Shown piece by piece: positions 45,933-53,940 of a stretch of 64,000 nucleotides of DNA. Numbering within the stretch: the first letter of the stretch is position 1; the number at the start of each line of letters is the position of its first letter. The position numbers were made by a program, and so were the translations under genes. The stretch spans positions 403,547 to 467,546 of the forward strand of contig JAHHIE010000001.1 of the NCBI GenBank assembly GCA_019358945.1, given 5' to 3'. The notes under the pieces are model-generated. The model made no database searches. It was not told where the DNA came from and saw only the letters and a program-made list of their open reading frames with translations. Origin of the DNA: Stenomitos rutilans HA7619-LM2. GTDB taxonomy: Bacteria > Cyanobacteriota > Cyanobacteriia > Leptolyngbyales > Leptolyngbyaceae.

Positions 45933-47408
45933 CTAGCGGTCTTGCGGTAAAACAGCCGACAGATTCAAGTGTGGCTCAACGGCATCAGCAAGGGCATTCA
46001 GCATCAGTTCGCGCTGTTCGCGATAGTTGGGCACACCTGTAGGAAGAGATTTTAAGCCGCGCTGCTGCCGCAGACGATTAAGCCAAGCGCGCCGCCAAGG
46101 GCCGTTGTCAAAAATGCCGTGCAGGTAAGCTCCCCAAACAGATTGTGTCTCATCCACAACGCCTAAATTAGGGTCGTCAAATAGCTGCTGGATATTTTCG
46201 CCTTCAATGAGGCGAGTTCTACCCTGGTGAATTTCGTATCCTGCAACGGGTAACCCTTCTTGCGGAAAGTTGGACGTGACAAGACGTTGTCGGGCCACCT
46301 TCTGCCCAGCAATGACAGTTTTGAGCGGCAACAGTCCTAACCCTTTGTAGCGGCCTTCGTGGCCTTCAATGCCTTCTGGGTCAGCCAAAATTTTGCCCAG
46401 CATTTGGTAGCCACCGCAAATGCCCAAAACTGTACCACCAGCGGCAACATAATTTTGGATTTCTTCTGCCATGCCCGTTTTATGCAGCACGATGAGATCG
46501 GCGATCGTCGTTTTAGAGCCAGGAATAATCACCGCATCTGGGTGCCCCAAGGACTGTTTGGGGCTGAGATATTTGACCGAAACGGTGGCTTCTGACTCTA
46601 GTGGATCAAAGTCCGTAAAGTTGGAAATGCGCGGCAGTCGAATGACGGCAATGTTGAGGTCACCTGTGGGATTGCTAGAGCGACCATCAATGAGGCTCAG
46701 AGAATCTTCGGCTGGAAAGCTCTGGTCAAGCCAGGGGATTACCCCAATCACTGGAATGCCTGTGCGTTCCTCTAACCATTTGATGCCGGATTGCAGCAGC
46801 GATCGCTGTCCCCGAAATTTGTTGATGACCACACCTTTAATGAGCGATCGCTCGTCTGGATCGAGCAATTCAAGGGTGCCAACGACATGGGCAAACGCAC
46901 CGCCACGATCGATATCCACGACCAGGATTGTGGGTGCATTCAAATACTTAGCAATCCGCATATTGGTTAAATCGCGGTGCTTAAGGTTAATCTCTGCGGG
47001 ACTACCTGCGCCTTCACACACCAGCATGTCAAACTCTTCACCGAGGCGACGGAGCGACTCTTCGATCGCCTGCCAGCCAGTATCAAAATATTGTTCGTAA
47101 TACTCAGCCGCTCCTACCTTGCCAACGGCTCTGCCCTTAATGATCACTTGAGAGGTCATGTCTCCCTGAGGCTTGAGGAGAATGGGGTTCATTTCGACCC
47201 AGGGTGCTACACCAGCCGCCCACGCCTGTACTGCCTGTGCATGACCAATTTCACCACCACTGGCTGTGACATACGCATTAAGCGCCATGTTCTGCCCCTT
47301 AAAGGGAGCAACTCGCCAGCCACGACGGCTAAGAATCCGACAGATAGCCGCCGTGATTAATGATTTTCCTGCGTGGGAGGTGGTACCCACAACCATAATG
47401 GCTTTCAT
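45933..47408 (-). CDS. cobQ: Cobyric acid synthase
   Basis: Amidates adenosyl-cobyrinic a,c-diamide four times (glutamine-dependent) to cobyric acid in B12 (here probably pseudo-B12) synthesis. 491 residues: an N-terminal P-loop-like synthetase domain (VVGTTSHAGKSLITAAICR, GQNMALNAYVT) and a C-terminal class I glutaminase with nucleophile Cys in LGICGGYQML and the His in GAYLHGIFDNGP. PKGDMTSQV-like text (LKPQGDMTSQVI) is characteristic. Length is standard. No other cobalamin gene or riboswitch lies nearby. Confidence 0.95.
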   Translation of the reverse strand: MKAIMVVGTTSHAGKSLITAAICRILSRRGWRVAPFKGQNMALNAYVTASGGEIGHAQAVQAWAAGVAPWVEMNPILLKPQGDMTSQVIIKGRAVGKVGAAEYYEQYFDTGWQAIEESLRRLGEEFDMLVCEGAGSPAEINLKHRDLTNMRIAKYLNAPTILVVDIDRGGAFAHVVGTLELLDPDERSLIKGVVINKFRGQRSLLQSGIKWLEERTGIPVIGVIPWLDQSFPAEDSLSLIDGRSSNPTGDLNIAVIRLPRISNFTDFDPLESEATVSVKYLSPKQSLGHPDAVIIPGSKTTIADLIVLHKTGMAEEIQNYVAAGGTVLGICGGYQMLGKILADPEGIEGHEGRYKGLGLLPLKTVIAGQKVARQRLVTSNFPQEGLPVAGYEIHQGRTRLIEGENIQQLFDDPNLGVVDETQSVWGAYLHGIFDNGPWRRAWLNRLRQQRGLKSLPTGVPNYREQRELMLNALADAVEPHLNLSAVLPQDR

Positions 47409-47605
47409 GCAAAACCCTCGTGAGACAGACTAAAGGCTAGAGACTGCACCTTGCTGCTGGGCGGTAAACTGAAGGCAAACCAAGCCATCGAGCCGAGCGG
47501 TACAGCTAACAGCAAAACACCCGTAGGAACCCATGTTTCCAGTTCATCCTTCATCCTTGCTTCCTAAGTCTTGATCTATTTTTCTCTAATGCATTGCCCT
47601 GGTCG

Positions 47606-48016
47606 TTATATGGGTAGACGAAACCAGCGGTTCCAGTTGTGCTGAAGGCGATCGATGAGCGTTGGCGTCATGCAAACAGAGCCTCCCTGAGTTTGCCATT
47701 TCTGCACCAATTGGCGGCCCAGCGGTGTGACTCGAAAACTATCGGTTAACCCCTGTCCATCCACTTCTCGTCGCAACAGCCCCACCTGAATCAACCAGAG
47801 TAGCTCTGCTTCAGCAATCAATTCTGAGAGAGGCGTTTGGGTGTACTGGTTTTCTACTCCAGAGTGCCCCGAAATTGCAGTGAGGGAAACACTTTGCTGC
47901 ACCATTGTCGTAAACAAGTTGAGCTTAAAAGGGGCACAGCGCATGGCCTGCTCCGCTCGATGCACCGTTTTATCGGGGTACTCAATGATGTGCCGAATCC
48001 TAGAGTTAGCCGTCAT
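47606..48016 (-). CDS. Npun_F0494-like small cyanobacterial protein
   Basis: 136 residues, soluble. The stretch KTVHRAEQAMRCAPFKLNLF and then LLWLIQVGLLRREVDGQGLT followed by DSFRVTPLGRQLV look like a winged-helix-type fold, and the pattern agrees with the cyanobacterial family named after Npun_F0494. Function unknown; DNA binding is possible from the fold impression but not shown. Transcribed away from the guanidine riboswitch. Confidence 0.75.
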   Translation of the reverse strand: MTANSRIRHIIEYPDKTVHRAEQAMRCAPFKLNLFTTMVQQSVSLTAISGHSGVENQYTQTPLSELIAEAELLWLIQVGLLRREVDGQGLTDSFRVTPLGRQLVQKWQTQGGSVCMTPTLIDRLQHNWNRWFRLPI

Positions 48017-48429
48017 TGCTATTTGCTAATACAGTATAAAGTTTAGATTTGAACGTTTAAGTTGGCACTCAATGCGACCAAAGCTGGCGTACATAATAGA
48101 GATGCACTAGCTATAGAGGTGCATTAGCGAGGCTAGCTCCTATCTTATGCGTTTTATTTGGGTTGCGCATGGGTTTAGCTGTGCCACAGGGCAGATTGAG
48201 CGGTTGAACGCGCGATCGCAGAGAATTCCGTTGCATTCGATACATCTTTTCTCAATCTGGGTTGCTAAAAGTACTTTAAAGCGCACTGTATACAAAAACG
48301 TTGCATCGCCCTGTCACTCGTGGCTTTTTAATCGATGAGACTTTAACAGGTGCTGTTCTCTCACTCGATCGGCAGCTAACTGGATTCGTTCCATGCGGTG
48401 AAAGTCGATGAGCTGACCCAACAATTTAA
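48017..48429. other. Gene-free stretch upstream of the riboswitch
   Basis: About 410 bases that should hold the promoter of the importer operon. A short plus-strand frame (48147-48338) has no ribosome-binding site. On the minus strand an open frame without a start codon crosses into the riboswitch; see findings. Nothing else is supported. Confidence 0.35.
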
Positions 48430-48562
48430 CCGCTTCTAGGGTTCCAGTTTGAGCTAACGCTTGGGCGATCGGTCCGAGAGAAGCAAGCCAAACTGGGTTT
48501 CATGCTTTGAATGACATCAAAGCGCTTTATTGGCTACACGGCGGGACAAAAGCCCGGGAGGA
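48430..48562 (+). promoter_or_regulatory. Guanidine-I riboswitch (ykkC class) aptamer
   Basis: The three conserved blocks of the ykkC/guanidine-I aptamer are present in order: CTAGGGTTCC at 48436-48445, GGTCCGAGAG at 48471-48480, and ACACGGCGGGACAAAAGCCC at 48536-48555 followed by GGGAGG. Between them AGCCAA (48486-48491) pairs with TTGGCT (48529-48534) to close the variable arm. In the known class, guanidinium binding turns expression on. The aptamer sits about 220 bases upstream of a NitT/TauT-like importer operon on the same strand, as in other guanidine-transport loci. Confidence 0.95.
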
Positions 48563-48605
48563 ACAAGTAACCATGCTTTATGGTGCTTGCACTTTCGGGT
48601 TTTTT
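48553..48605 (+). terminator. Riboswitch expression-platform terminator
   Basis: CCCG (48553-48556), which is part of the aptamer's last conserved helix, can instead pair with CGGG (48596-48599). Within it lies a long helix made of CAAG/CTTG (48564-48567 with 48586-48589) and ACCAT/ATGGT (48570-48574 with 48580-48584). TTTTTT follows directly at 48600-48605. Ligand-bound aptamer and terminator therefore compete for the same CCC, which predicts relief of termination when guanidinium is bound. Confidence 0.8.
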
Positions 48606-48782
48606 GCTGCTTCTACCTCCAGGCAACTGTATAGTACCTCAGACAATCATCGTTGTTCGTGCTACTTGCTCCTTAGCGCTTAAGGAGATCACGACCTTAA
48701 GCTGCCATAAAAACCAACAGACAGAGAGTAGACAGTCAATCCATTCCGTTTTGCCATTTTTGCTTTCTCGCGAGGACACGCA

Positions 48783-49838
48783 ATGAAATTTCGATCGCTA
48801 CTTCTCAGTGCAGGACTTTTTTTGGTCAGTCTAGCGCTGATTGTAAGCTGCTCTAATCCAGCCAGCCAGATGTCTACTCAATCAGATGGTTCGCCTCCAC
48901 CATCCGGCAGTACTGGCAGTGCGACTGTACGGTTAGGGTTTAGTGCATGGCCCGGTTGGTTTCCGTGGCAGGTCGCTCAGGATGAAAAAGTCTTTGAGCA
49001 AAACAAGCTCTCTGTAGATCTGAAATGGTTTGATGGCTACCTGGAGTCCATCAATACGCTCACTGCGGGGCAGATTGATGCTAACTCCCAGACTCTAAAT
49101 GACACCATTAGTGCGGTTGCAGGGGGTGCTGACCAGGTTGTCGTGCTGGTAAATGACAACTCTACTGGAAACGACAAAATTATCGTGCGCGAAGGCATTA
49201 ATTCGATCGCCGATTTGAAAGGGAAGAAAGTCGCAGCAGAAGAAGGTACCGTGGATCACTTCCTACTGCTTTTGGGGTTGAGAAAAGCCGGTTTGTCCCC
49301 GAAAGATATCAACTTCCAACCCCTGGAAACTGGCAAGGCAGCGGCGGCTTTTGTCGCCGGACAGGTGGATGCTGTTGGCGTTTTCGCACCGTTTACCACT
49401 CAAGCACTCAAGCGTCCCAAGAGTAAGGAACTGTTTAGCTCAAAAGAGTTTCCAGGAGCGATCCCTGACCATCTGGTCTTCACGCGCAAGTTTGTGGATG
49501 CCCACCCCGATCGAGTGCAGTCAATGGTGGATGCTTGGTTCGCGACTCAGGATTACATTAAAACTAACTCAGACAAAGCCATTGAAATCATGGCTAAACG
49601 GGGTGGCGTTTCTGTCGCTGAGTACAAAGACTATGCAGGCGGCACCAAAATTTTTACCGTAGAGGAGAATCTGAAAGCCTTTCAGCCTGGTAAAGACATG
49701 ACATCACTCATGTTTGCAGCTCAGGAAATGTCGCGGTTTCTCACTGATGTTGGTCTGGCAAAGACGAAGCCAGATTTGGTAAAGCTCTTTGACGATCGTT
49801 TTGTCAAAGCCTATGCTGCGAAGGCAAAGAAAGCTTGA
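48783..49838 (+). CDS. ABC importer substrate-binding lipoprotein (NitT/TauT-like, likely guanidine)
   Basis: 351 residues. The signal peptide ends in a lipobox with Cys23 (ALIVSC), so it is a lipoprotein facing the periplasm. The mature part is an NMT1/SsuA-type bilobal binding protein: VRLGFSAWPGWFPWQVAQDE, INTLTAGQIDANSQTLND, AAEEGTVDHFLLLLGLRKAG. It is the first gene behind the guanidine-I riboswitch, 178 bases after the terminator T-run. Together with known guanidine importers of this family in cyanobacteria, guanidinium is the likely ligand (inference). The permease gene follows after about 130 bases. Confidence 0.92.
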   Translation: MKFRSLLLSAGLFLVSLALIVSCSNPASQMSTQSDGSPPPSGSTGSATVRLGFSAWPGWFPWQVAQDEKVFEQNKLSVDLKWFDGYLESINTLTAGQIDANSQTLNDTISAVAGGADQVVVLVNDNSTGNDKIIVREGINSIADLKGKKVAAEEGTVDHFLLLLGLRKAGLSPKDINFQPLETGKAAAAFVAGQVDAVGVFAPFTTQALKRPKSKELFSSKEFPGAIPDHLVFTRKFVDAHPDRVQSMVDAWFATQDYIKTNSDKAIEIMAKRGGVSVAEYKDYAGGTKIFTVEENLKAFQPGKDMTSLMFAAQEMSRFLTDVGLAKTKPDLVKLFDDRFVKAYAAKAKKA

Positions 49839-49969
49839 CAACGTGATTGATTGTTGTTCGTTGTTAGAAACTGGCTCTGCTATTGACTGGCAACGAACGA
49901 CACAGCCACGCCTTCAAATCCAGGTACGGTTACGCCAGCGTCCGTTACTCCCCTCAACACCACAACACC

Positions 49970-50824
49970 ATGAGTCCATCTAGCGCACCGATCAAGCCGA
50001 GCGGCACGACCAAACCAGCAACATCTTTGCGATCGACCACGTTTTGGCGTCTCGCTGAAGACATCCCATCATCAATGACCTGGGGTTTAATGACCGCTTC
50101 GATTTTAGTGCCGCTGGTGCTGTGGTGGCTTGTGACCACATTCGGCACGATCGATCCCAAGTTTCTACCGTCTCCCGCCAATGTCATTGCTGCCTTTCAA
50201 CGGCTCTGGAGCACAGGCGATTTACAGAAAGATACGGTAGCTAGCCTCTGGCGAGTGGGTGTTGGCTTTTTCCTTGCGGCCTTGGTTTCCATTCCCGTTG
50301 GGGTGTTAATGGGTAGTTTTGCCAGCATTCGCGCCCTGCTGGAGCCGCTTTTTGGGCTGGTACGCTATATGCCTGCGCCAGCTTTCATCCCCTTGCTCAT
50401 TCTGTACTTGGGCATTGGCGAGGAGCCTAAAATTATGCTCATTTTTATTGGCGTATTCTTCTTCAACTCCCTCATGGTGATGGATACCGTCAAATTTGTA
50501 CCGAAAGAGTTGATTGAAGCTACCTATATGCTAGGTGGAAACCGCTTACAGACGCTGTTACAGGTAATTGCGCCCTATGTGCTGCCCGGTATTATTGATG
50601 CCTGCCGCATTAACCTGGCAGCCGCATGGCAGCTAGTGATTGTCTCTGAACTGATCGCCGCCACAGAAGGGTTAGGTCGCCGGATTAGCGTTGCAGGGCG
50701 CTTTCTCAGAACTGACGAAATTTTTGTGGGGCTGATTGTGATTGGAGTCATCGGCTTAGCCTTTGACTTGCTGTTTCAGTACTTCTTGCGCGTTTCCTGT
50801 CGTTGGGCAAGCCAGAAGCGGTGA
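49970..50824 (+). CDS. ABC importer permease (NitT/TauT-like)
   Basis: About 284 residues from ATG 49970; the open frame reaches back to 49883, but that segment (MTGNERHSHAFKSRYGYASV) does not look like protein of this family. There are about six membrane helices, and the EAA-loop is seen as EATYMLGGNRLQTLLQVIAP followed by YVLPGIIDACR, the contact site for the ATPase. It belongs to the same operon as the binding lipoprotein and the ATPase, all under the guanidine-I riboswitch. Confidence 0.92.
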   Translation: MSPSSAPIKPSGTTKPATSLRSTTFWRLAEDIPSSMTWGLMTASILVPLVLWWLVTTFGTIDPKFLPSPANVIAAFQRLWSTGDLQKDTVASLWRVGVGFFLAALVSIPVGVLMGSFASIRALLEPLFGLVRYMPAPAFIPLLILYLGIGEEPKIMLIFIGVFFFNSLMVMDTVKFVPKELIEATYMLGGNRLQTLLQVIAPYVLPGIIDACRINLAAAWQLVIVSELIAATEGLGRRISVAGRFLRTDEIFVGLIVIGVIGLAFDLLFQYFLRVSCRWASQKR

Positions 50825-51010
50825 CGTAGGGAGTGAGGGGTAAAGAGCGAGGTGTGAGTTGAGCAATCAGCGGTCAGCTTCTAGCCTTTAGCCTTCATCC
50901 CTTAGTTCTTACCCTCTGCCTTCCGCCTTTTGCCTCCTTTAAAATTCGGATGCAAAACTCAAGACGCTTCCAGCCACACGATCGCGATTAACCACTTTAG
51001 AGGTCACTCT
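50825..51010. repeat. Degenerate heptamer-type repeat DNA between permease and ATPase genes
   Basis: This 185-base spacer starts with GGGAGTGAGGGGTAAAGAGC and continues with TAGCCTT-like units (CTAGCCTTTAGCCTTCA). It resembles the low-complexity repeats at 10320, 52400, 57660 and 62170. It is long for a spacer within one operon and probably inserted or expanded there. An in-frame upstream extension of the ATPase into it is unlikely to be coding. Confidence 0.5.
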
Positions 51011-51787
51011 ATGTACTTACAAATCAACAAACTGAACAAAACCTTTGAGACCGGACAAGGAACACTGGTTGTCTTGAAAGACATCAACATGGTGATTGAG
51101 CAGGGCGAGTTTATTTGTGCGGTTGGCGCATCAGGCTCTGGTAAATCGACGCTGTTGCGGCAGATTGCGGGACTCGATAGTCCGACAACAGGGGAAGTTA
51201 AAATCGATCATCAATTGGTCACGGGGCCGGGGCCTGATCGCGGGATGGTGTTTCAGCATTACACCCTGTATCCGTGGATGAGTGTTCAAGAAAATGCTGA
51301 ATTTGGCCTCAAACTTCAGGGCCTGGGCAAGAAACAGCGGCAAGAGAAAGCCAGCTATTACCTGAGTGTGGTAGGGTTAGCAAAATTTGCCAAGGCGCTT
51401 CCCAAAGAGCTATCGGGTGGGATGAAGCAACGGGTCGCGATCGCCCGTGCCCTTGCCTCGGAGCCAAAGGTTTTGTTGATGGATGAACCATTTGGTGCGC
51501 TCGATGTCCACACTAAAGAAGCGATGCATGAATTTATGCTCAATCTCTGGCAACGCACACGCATCACAGTCTTTATGATTACCCATGACGTGGAAGAGGC
51601 CGTCTTTCTGTCAAATCGCATCTATGCATTGGGGGCACGTCCAGGAACCGTTAGAAAAGAAATCGTAGTGAAACTGCCCGAACGCAGCCATGCCGTCAAA
51701 CGTCACGCCATTTTTCATGACTATCGGGATGAACTCATGGAATTACTGCGGAAACACGGGCAAGAAGCCGTCGCCATCGCTGCTTAA
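51011..51787 (+). CDS. ABC importer ATPase (NitT/TauT-like)
   Basis: 258 residues from ATG 51011 (MYLQINKLNKTFETGQGTLV). Walker [18 protein letters not shown]-loop VFQHYTLYPW, signature [16 protein letters not shown], Walker B VLLMDEPFGALDV and the switch His in MITHDVEEAVFL are all present. The frame is open upstream to 50930, in repeat-like sequence, which was rejected as the start. Third gene of the riboswitch-controlled importer; it should energise guanidinium uptake. Confidence 0.94.
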   Translation: MYLQINKLNKTFETGQGTLVVLKDINMVIEQGEFICAVGASGSGKSTLLRQIAGLDSPTTGEVKIDHQLVTGPGPDRGMVFQHYTLYPWMSVQENAEFGLKLQGLGKKQRQEKASYYLSVVGLAKFAKALPKELSGGMKQRVAIARALASEPKVLLMDEPFGALDVHTKEAMHEFMLNLWQRTRITVFMITHDVEEAVFLSNRIYALGARPGTVRKEIVVKLPERSHAVKRHAIFHDYRDELMELLRKHGQEAVAIAA

Positions 51788-51964
51788 TAGCATGATTATG
51801 GTTAAACTGGGTGGGCTAGCACGATCGCGGCTCAGAGACATTCAGAACCACACGCTAAACGGTTGCCTTTGCTGGTGACCGCATAGTTGGTATACACAAA
51901 CCTCTAACCAATTGCTATAACTGCTTCAATACGCTCAAAACGCATCACGTTCAATCCGCATCGC

Positions 51965-52402
51965 ATGGCTAATTCAACCATCGCTAAAGATGAAGCCTTT
52001 GGTATTGTGCCCATTCTCCAAACGGCTCACGAGCAGCAGTTCCTTTTAATTCAGCATCACGCAGGCCACTGGGGCTTTCCTAAAGGGCATGCTGATCCGG
52101 GAGAATCTGCCCTGCAAGCCGCATGCCGTGAGTTTGTGGAAGAAACTGGCATTTCGGACTACACCCTGATTGAGGGCATCTCGTTTTCAGAGCAGTATCC
52201 CTTTACTCGCAGCGGGAGGCGCTTTGAAAAAACGGTCATTTACTTCCCTGCATGGGTAGAGACCACGACCGTTCAGTGTCAAGCCAAGGAGATTCAAGCG
52301 TATGTGTGGGCTGAGTACGAGCAGGCGATCGCCAAGCTAAGCTTTGATGGTGCGAAGCAGGTTTTGCGCGATGTGCAGAAATATTTGCAGAGTAGAGAGT
52401 AG
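51965..52402 (+). CDS. Nudix hydrolase
   Basis: 145 residues with a complete Nudix box: G in KGHADPGES, then AACREFVEETGIS (pattern Gx5Ex7REUxEExGU). An N-terminal DEAFGIVPILQTAHEQQFLL and WGFPKGHADPGES fit the bis(5'-nucleosyl)-tetraphosphatase subgroup. Hydrolyses a nucleoside diphosphate linked to another moiety; the exact substrate is unknown. It lies about 180 bases after the importer operon on the same strand. Cytoplasmic. Confidence 0.92.
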   Translation: MANSTIAKDEAFGIVPILQTAHEQQFLLIQHHAGHWGFPKGHADPGESALQAACREFVEETGISDYTLIEGISFSEQYPFTRSGRRFEKTVIYFPAWVETTTVQCQAKEIQAYVWAEYEQAIAKLSFDGAKQVLRDVQKYLQSRE

Positions 52403-52524
52403 GGAAGCAGAGGGAGCGGGGGAGGCAAGGGAAGCAGGGGGGATGTGGAAAACGCAACGTAGTCTTTAATTCCTTCCCCTTCATCCCGGCTCTTATTGGC
52501 ATATGACATCGAAGTGTACACTCA

Positions 52525-52847
52525 ATGCCTAAATTTACCTGTGAGTGCGGGGAGCCGATTCATCTCCGTGCAGTTCCCCACTCTCAAACCTTTGCTTTAG
52601 CTTGGGAACCACACATCGAGACATTTATGAACGAGTTGCTGACACTGCATCAACAAGCAACGTCCGATGACGAGTTCTATCGCCAAGCTTATCTGCGTTC
52701 TACCGCCGATCGAACACTCGACGTAATCCAGAGGTGATTGAATGCTCAGAATGTGGTCGTCTGATCGTTTTTGCGAAACCCGGTGATCGCTGGTCGGTTA
52801 TGATCTATGTGCCCGAAGCTGATCGCTGGAGGAGACGTATTCGTTAA
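52525..52847 (+). pseudogene. Zinc-ribbon-type small protein gene with a -1 frameshift
   Basis: The first frame starts at ATG 52525 (MPKFTCECGEPIHLRAVPHS) and stops at 52735-52737. The protein-like reading continues in another frame from about 52719 (RRNPEVIECSECGRLIVFAK) to a stop at 52845-52847. One base is missing near 52711-52719. Joined, it gives about 107 residues with two Cys pairs (CEC and CSEC), a zinc-ribbon look. It could be a decayed gene, a sequencing error or a recoded gene. Function unknown. Confidence 0.65.
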
Positions 52848-52952
52848 GGGTGCTGATGGAAGGGAGGCATATTTCAACCCAAGCTGCCAATGATGCGACA
52901 CCATTTGAAGAAAGTTGAGTTTAGTGCCTACCTTTACGAAGAATCGCTGGAT

Positions 52953-53225
52953 TCAGATAAGCGGATCGAATTGTCCGCGATCGAGCAGAATTTCGCCGTA
53001 GTCAGGAATCCAGACAAGCCACTGCTGTTCGGACTGTTGGCAGAGAAGTAAGGCTTCGTCTGAGCAATAGGTCGTTGGGAGCGATTGCAGCTTGACCCAT
53101 GTGGAAGGCGCGATCGCCGTTGGAGATATATTCCTCGCTATTGTAGAGCCAGAGGAGGAATGCTGAAAGGCCCACTCCAGCGATTGTCGCTGAAGGCACC
53201 GTCGAAATTCAATTTCTAGTCTCAT
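52953..53225 (-). CDS. Hypothetical small protein
   Basis: 90 residues from ATG 53225 (MRLEIEFRRCLQRQSLEWAF); an in-frame start at 53318 would add an unlikely leader. Compact, with three Trp (EWAF, TWVKLQ, WLVWIPDYG) and a final EILLDRGQF. It looks like a small alpha/beta domain. I do not recognise the family. It lies alone on the minus strand between the frameshifted gene and bcp. Confidence 0.55.
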   Translation of the reverse strand: MRLEIEFRRCLQRQSLEWAFQHSSSGSTIARNISPTAIAPSTWVKLQSLPTTYCSDEALLLCQQSEQQWLVWIPDYGEILLDRGQFDPLI

Positions 53226-53490
53226 CGCTCGTCTGCTTGTTGCGCTCAGATTCAGAAGACGTGTTGCGGGGCGATCGCTCTCTTGGTACAAAAGCACCAC
53301 GAATAAAGAACAACACACGCAACCAGCCAGAAATTAAGGCGCAAACGTTAATTTCGTATTATATGCTACAAAACTTTCTGGTAGTTGTGCTGTGTTTGTT
53401 TTAGAACGTTACGTACTGCCCAACACCCACCAATGCCACCCAATCGGTATTACAATCCGTAATGATCCCGTAACGCAAGGAAGTGAACCT

Positions 53491-53940
53491 ATGCCCTTAT
53501 CTGTGGGTGATACCGCTCCAAATTTCACCGTTAAAGATACGATCGGCAAGACGGTTACGCTGTCTGAATATGCAGGCAAGACTGTCGTGTTGTACTTCTA
53601 TCCCAAAGACGACACCCCTGGTTGCACAAAGGAAGCGTGCAGCTTCCGAGATAATTATGAGCAATATCTCAGTCAAGGAATTACGGTTTTTGGGGTGAGC
53701 CTCGATGACGAACTCTCGCACCAACAGTTCACTGAAAAATTTAACTTGCCGTTTCCGCTACTGGCCGATGTGGATGGCGCGATCGCCAAAGCCTACGACG
53801 TAATCATGGAGCGTAACGGCACCCTTTATGCCCAGCGCGTAACCTACGTCATTGGTGGCGACCGTAAAATCGAAAAAGTCTACACCTCGATCCAGACAGA
53901 AACCCACGCCAGCGATATTTTGGCGGAGATTGCTGCCTGA
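53491..53940 (+). CDS. bcp: Peroxiredoxin, Bcp/PrxQ type
   Basis: 149 residues from ATG 53491 (MPLSVGDTAPNFTVKDTIG), with AAGGAAG upstream. The peroxidatic Cys is in DDTPGCTKEACSFRDNY and the resolving Cys lies five residues later, the atypical 2-Cys arrangement of Bcp/PrxQ. Reduces peroxides with thioredoxin-type donors; in cyanobacteria PrxQ supports photosynthetic cells. The upstream extension of the frame to 53392 is not conserved-looking. Its stop overlaps the next start (TGATG at 53938-53942), giving translational coupling. Confidence 0.95.
   Translation: MPLSVGDTAPNFTVKDTIGKTVTLSEYAGKTVVLYFYPKDDTPGCTKEACSFRDNYEQYLSQGITVFGVSLDDELSHQQFTEKFNLPFPLLADVDGAIAKAYDVIMERNGTLYAQRVTYVIGGDRKIEKVYTSIQTETHASDILAEIAA

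Noticed and set aside
48147..48338. 63-codon plus-strand frame upstream of the riboswitch
   Set aside because: No ribosome-binding site and no protein-like pattern.
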